A stretch of 8,990 nt of DNA, from positions 1 to 8,990 of the forward strand of contig CAJMSV010000072.1 of the NCBI GenBank assembly GCA_905216175.1. The letters are read 5' to 3'. This stretch comes from an uncultured bacterium (GTDB taxonomy: Bacteria > Actinomycetota > Coriobacteriia > Coriobacteriales > Coriobacteriaceae). The position numbers and the translations under genes were made by a program. The notes below the pieces were generated by a model that saw only the letters and a program-made list of their open reading frames with translations, was not told where the DNA came from and made no database searches. The first letter of the stretch is position 1. The number at the start of each line of letters is the position of its first letter. Below, one piece after another: positions 6,778 through 8,990 of this stretch.

Positions 6778-6808
6778 AGCCTCCCGAGACAACACGCCTC
6801 GGGAGGCT
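6778..6808 (+). other. Perfect 11-bp hairpin between nanK and nanE
   Basis: AGCCTCCCGAG (6778-6788) and CTCGGGAGGCT (6798-6808) form a perfect stem with a 9-base loop. The following bases (GTTCTGAG) lack a T-tract, so strong termination is not expected. The stem begins 16 bases after the nanK stop codon and ends 8 bases before the AAAGG of nanE; partial termination or transcript processing is plausible. Confidence 0.5.
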
Positions 6809-6831
6809 GTTCTGAGAAAGGTTACAGCCTT

Positions 6832-7518
6832 ATGACCGTCGATCCTTTGATTCAATCCCTGAAGGGCAAGCTCGTCGTGAGCGTTCAGGCGTATATGGGC
6901 GAGCCGCTTCGTACGCCTGAGACCATGGCTCAAATGTCTCGCGCTTGCGAGCTCGGCGGCGCCGCCGCCATTCGCTGCCAGGGCCTTGCCGACATTGCCG
7001 CCATTAAGGGTCGCTGTGAGGTTCCTGTTATCGGCCTGTGGAAGGATGGGCACGAGGGCGTTTACATCACGCCGACGCTGCGCCACGCTCGCGCCTGCGT
7101 TGCTGCGGGTGCCGATATCGTGGCGATCGACGCCACCGATCGTCCGCGTCCCGATGGCAAGACCGTCGAAGATACTTTCCGTCCGCTGCACGAGGAGGGC
7201 GTGCTCCTGATGGCCGACTGTGCCACCATCGAGGATAGTCGGCGTGCTGTCGACATGGGCTTCGACCTGGTGTCCACCACGCTGTCTCATGGTGTTGCCG
7301 CCATCGACTGCACCATGGCCGATGGCCCCGATCTGCCTCTCCTGCGTCAGGCGACCGAGGAATTCCCCGGCCTTCCCATCATTTGCGAGGGTCGCGTGCA
7401 TACGCCCGAGGAGGCTCGCGCCGCGATCGATGCTGGCGCCTGGGCCGTTGTCGTCGGCACCGCCATCACGCACCCCACGAGTATTACGAGTTGGTTCAAG
7501 GCTGCGCTTGAGGCGTAA
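6832..7518 (+). CDS. nanE: N-acetylmannosamine-6-phosphate 2-epimerase
   Basis: TIM-barrel epimerase converting ManNAc-6-P to GlcNAc-6-P, the step that feeds sialic-acid carbon into amino-sugar metabolism. It has 228 residues, the family length. Family blocks appear in order: KGKLVVSVQA (11-20), GGAAAIRCQG (42-51), the catalytic-lysine segment PVIGLWK ending at Lys71, YITPT (78-82), DATDRPRPDG (100-109), LMADCAT, CEGRVHTPEEA with the conserved Glu186, and VVVGTAITHPTSIT near the C-terminus. In the Clostridium perfringens enzyme the equivalent Lys and Glu are catalytic, as I recall. AAAGG (6817-6821) lies 10 bases before the ATG. This is the most diagnostic nan gene in the window and anchors the pathway call. 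The product would need NagA and NagB, which are not here. Confidence 0.93.
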   Translation: MTVDPLIQSLKGKLVVSVQAYMGEPLRTPETMAQMSRACELGGAAAIRCQGLADIAAIKGRCEVPVIGLWKDGHEGVYITPTLRHARACVAAGADIVAIDATDRPRPDGKTVEDTFRPLHEEGVLLMADCATIEDSRRAVDMGFDLVSTTLSHGVAAIDCTMADGPDLPLLRQATEEFPGLPIICEGRVHTPEEARAAIDAGAWAVVVGTAITHPTSITSWFKAALEA

Positions 7519-7545
7519 GACAGGCCTCGTATCCGCTCGGGGCGG

Positions 7546-7551
7546 TATACT
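7546..7551 (+). promoter_or_regulatory. Possible -10 element in the nanE-rapZ gap
   Basis: TATACT is a good -10 hexamer in an otherwise GC-rich gap, but the sequence 17 bases upstream (GGCCTC) is a poor -35. If used, transcription would begin near 7558, just before the terminator hairpin at 7570-7606, giving a very short rapZ leader. Confidence 0.35.
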
Positions 7552-7569
7552 CAATATAGGCAATTGACC

Positions 7570-7606
7570 GCGCGGGATCCGGGTTGCTGGGTCCCGCGCT
7601 TGTTTT
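7570..7606 (+). terminator. Intrinsic terminator, or attenuator, directly before rapZ
   Basis: GCGCGGGATCC (7570-7580) and GGGTCCCGCGC (7589-7599) form an 11-bp GC-rich stem with one G-U pair and an 8-base loop, followed by TTGTTTT (7600-7606). This is the best intrinsic terminator in the window and should end the nan transcript 52 bases after nanE. The T-tract ends one base before the rapZ Shine-Dalgarno, so it may also attenuate transcripts entering rapZ. Confidence 0.75.
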
Positions 7607-7607
7607 C

Positions 7608-7613
7608 GGGAGG
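7608..7613 (+). promoter_or_regulatory. Shine-Dalgarno that fixes the rapZ start
   Basis: GGGAGG lies 6 bases before the ATG at 7620. A second in-frame ATG at 7638 also has a purine-rich stretch (AGGGAGA, about 7627-7633) upstream, so a protein shorter by 6 residues is possible. Confidence 0.7.
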
Positions 7614-7619
7614 CAGCAC

Positions 7620-8540
7620 ATGCAAAAGGGAGATGCCATGGATGCGGCGGAGCGCTCGGAGCGCATCCCCGATATCGTCATCATCACCGGAATGTCCGGA
7701 TCAGGCCGCACACAGGCCATGCACGTGTTCGAGGACATGGGCTATTTTTGCATCGATAACCTGCCTCCGCGTCTCATCGCCCAGCTTGCCGAGCTCGTCG
7801 GCATCAATACGGGCGTGGGCAGGCATCTCGCCGTCACCTGCGATTTGCGTAGCCAGGGACTGTTTGACGAGTTGCTCGATGCGGTCGCCGCTCTCGAAGA
7901 GCGCGAGATGAGCTGCGACATCGTGTTCCTGGAGGCTTCTGACGAGGTGCTGATTCGTCGCTACAGCGAAAATCGCCGCCGGCATCCCATTGCCAAGCCG
8001 GGGGAGACTACGGCCGATGCCATTCAGCGCGAGCGCCTTCAGCTGCAGGGCGTGCGCGACCGAGCCGATATGATTATCGACACGAGCCGTCTGCGCACCT
8101 CTGCGCTGCGCAACAAGCTGCGTATGGCATTTTCCGAGCTGTCCGACCAGCAGCTTATGGATGTCCACGTGTTCTCGTTTGGCTTTAAGCACGGCATGCC
8201 CGTCGAAGCGGATATTATGATCGACGTCCGCTTCCTGCCCAATCCGTTCTACGATCCCGAGATGCGCACGATGACCGGTCTCGATAAAAAGGTCTCCGAT
8301 TTTGTTCTGGACCATCCCAAGACGCAGGAGTTTTGGAAGGCTTGGACACAGCTGCTCGATACGGTCATGCCCGGTTATATCGCGGAGGGTAAGCCGCAGC
8401 TTTCTATCGCCATCGGCTGCACGGGCGGCCAGCACCGCAGCGTTGCCATTGCCGAGGCCACGGCCCGTTACCTGGAAGGCGCTCAGTATCATGTGAGCAT
8501 CTCCCACCGCGACCTGTCGCGCGCCAACACGAAGGCATAG
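7620..8540 (+). CDS. rapZ: RapZ/YvcJ-family nucleotide-binding protein
   Basis: 306-residue cytoplasmic P-loop protein of the RapZ (YvcJ) family. The Walker A motif is GMSGSGRT at 24-31, with Arg30 where the canonical P-loop has Lys, a variant I recall as common in actinobacterial members. The conserved block GYFCIDNLPP follows. The C-terminal RapZ domain is complete: SFGFKHGMPVEADIMIDVRFLPNPFY, then TGLD, and GCTGGQHRSV near the end. In E. coli RapZ senses glucosamine-6-phosphate and directs RNase E to the sRNA GlmZ; in Gram-positive bacteria its role is less defined. A further in-frame start upstream (TTG near 7584) is rejected because it lies in the loop of the terminator hairpin. whiA follows after 6 bases, a conserved neighbour relation. 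yvcK, usually placed between them, is absent. Confidence 0.93.
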   Translation: MQKGDAMDAAERSERIPDIVIITGMSGSGRTQAMHVFEDMGYFCIDNLPPRLIAQLAELVGINTGVGRHLAVTCDLRSQGLFDELLDAVAALEEREMSCDIVFLEASDEVLIRRYSENRRRHPIAKPGETTADAIQRERLQLQGVRDRADMIIDTSRLRTSALRNKLRMAFSELSDQQLMDVHVFSFGFKHGMPVEADIMIDVRFLPNPFYDPEMRTMTGLDKKVSDFVLDHPKTQEFWKAWTQLLDTVMPGYIAEGKPQLSIAIGCTGGQHRSVAIAEATARYLEGAQYHVSISHRDLSRANTKA

Positions 8541-8546
8541 GCCTGC

Positions 8547-8990
8547 ATGTCGTTTACCGCTGAGGTGCGCGACGAGCTTGCGCGCTGCGAACCCGAATGT
8601 GAATACTGCGATTTGTCGACGCTTGCCGCCCTCACGCGCGTGAGCGGTACGCTCTCGCTTACCGGCTCTGGGCGGTATCGTTTGACGGTTGCGACTGAGA
8701 CGGGAGCCGTCGCGCGCACGATGATCACGCTGACGCATCGTATCCTTAAGCTCAAAACGGAGTTCACCGTCCGTAAATCTGTATTGCATAAGGTTCGAAA
8801 CTACCTCATCACCTTGCCTGATCAGCCAGACCTGGATAAGGCCTTGGTTCTGCTGGGTATCCTCGAACGTAGGGGAGGACTTGTCGCCGGCGTGGCCCGG
8901 CATGTCGTTGCCCGGCCGTGGGGGAGACGTGCCGGTGTCGGCGGCGGGGGGCTGGCGGGCGGGAGCCACGCTGGTGCTCAGCGTCTCTGC
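8547..8990 (+). CDS. whiA: WhiA sporulation/cell-division regulator, 3' partial
   Basis: The first 148 codons of a WhiA-family DNA-binding protein; the frame is open to the window end. The N-terminus MSFTAEVRDELAR is the family start, followed by the Cys-containing segment and the LAGLIDADG-like N-terminal domain (about residues 20-125, ending GLVAGVARHVV). The C-terminal helix-turn-helix lies outside the window. There is no clear Shine-Dalgarno and only 6 bases after rapZ, so coupled translation is likely. The last 25 or so residues (PWGRRAGVGGGGLAGGSHAGAQ) depart from the family's strongly conserved pattern (roughly CCxRAYxRGAFLAGGSI.DP). They do so through in-frame substitutions mostly to G, which suggests base-call errors at a contig end. 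Confidence 0.9.
   Translation, partial: MSFTAEVRDELARCEPECEYCDLSTLAALTRVSGTLSLTGSGRYRLTVATETGAVARTMITLTHRILKLKTEFTVRKSVLHKVRNYLITLPDQPDLDKALVLLGILERRGGLVAGVARHVVARPWGRRAGVGGGGLAGGSHAGAQRLC

Noticed and set aside
7701..8969. Long open frame on the minus strand (about 420 codons) opposite rapZ and whiA
   Set aside because: It mirrors rapZ/whiA codon bias in GC-rich DNA, crosses their junction, and its translation shows no domain pattern.
1..8990. CRISPR array, tRNA/rRNA genes, insertion sequences or phage genes
   Set aside because: I saw no spaced repeats, cloverleaf-like sequences, transposase or phage motifs; the window is filled by the genes listed.

Overview
The window is a GC-rich, almost fully coding stretch with every gene on the + strand. 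It looks like accessory sugar-utilisation DNA joined to a conserved core locus of a Coriobacteriia-type actinobacterium. Collinsella or a close relative is my best guess, from the rapZ-whiA pair, the Arg-type P-loop in RapZ, GC-rich third positions and the nan gene set. This assignment rests on sequence recollection, not on a search.

Layout. (1) 2-2731: the last two genes of a peptide/opine/nickel-type ABC importer. The first is a permease fused to an ATPase and is cut at its 5' end by the window edge; the second is an ATPase that starts directly after its stop. (2) 2812-4633: two overlapping AXE1/CE7 esterase-family genes. The first keeps a complete catalytic triad. The second has lost the nucleophile serine and two other active-site motifs and looks like a pseudoenzyme. 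(3) 4702-7518: a DHDPS/N-acetylneuraminate-lyase family aldolase (nanA-like), a ROK sugar kinase (nanK-like) and a clear N-acetylmannosamine-6-phosphate 2-epimerase (nanE). (4) 7570-7606: an intrinsic terminator or attenuator, then rapZ and the 5' part of whiA.

How it fits together. The transporter type, the esterase, aldolase, kinase and epimerase form a coherent sialic-acid route: uptake of free sialic acid, removal of O-acetyl groups, cleavage to ManNAc and pyruvate, phosphorylation, and epimerisation to GlcNAc-6-P. The NanE assignment is the firmest anchor. The aldolase keeps the Schiff-base Lys and the Tyr at E. coli NanA numbering but differs at the sugar-recognition positions, so its exact substrate is less certain. 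No sialidase, binding protein, nagA/nagB or regulator is in view.

Intergenic DNA is short (longest gap 173 bases). Perfect or near-perfect hairpins without T-tracts sit just upstream of the ribosome binding sites of the first esterase, nanA and nanE. A more complex hairpin plus an operator-like palindrome lie before nanK.

Most unusual points: the active esterase/pseudo-esterase tandem pair; the terminator wedged between a possible rapZ promoter and the rapZ Shine-Dalgarno; rapZ lying directly against whiA without yvcK; and the last ~60 bases, where highly conserved WhiA residues are replaced almost only through changes to G, which looks like sequencing error at a contig end.
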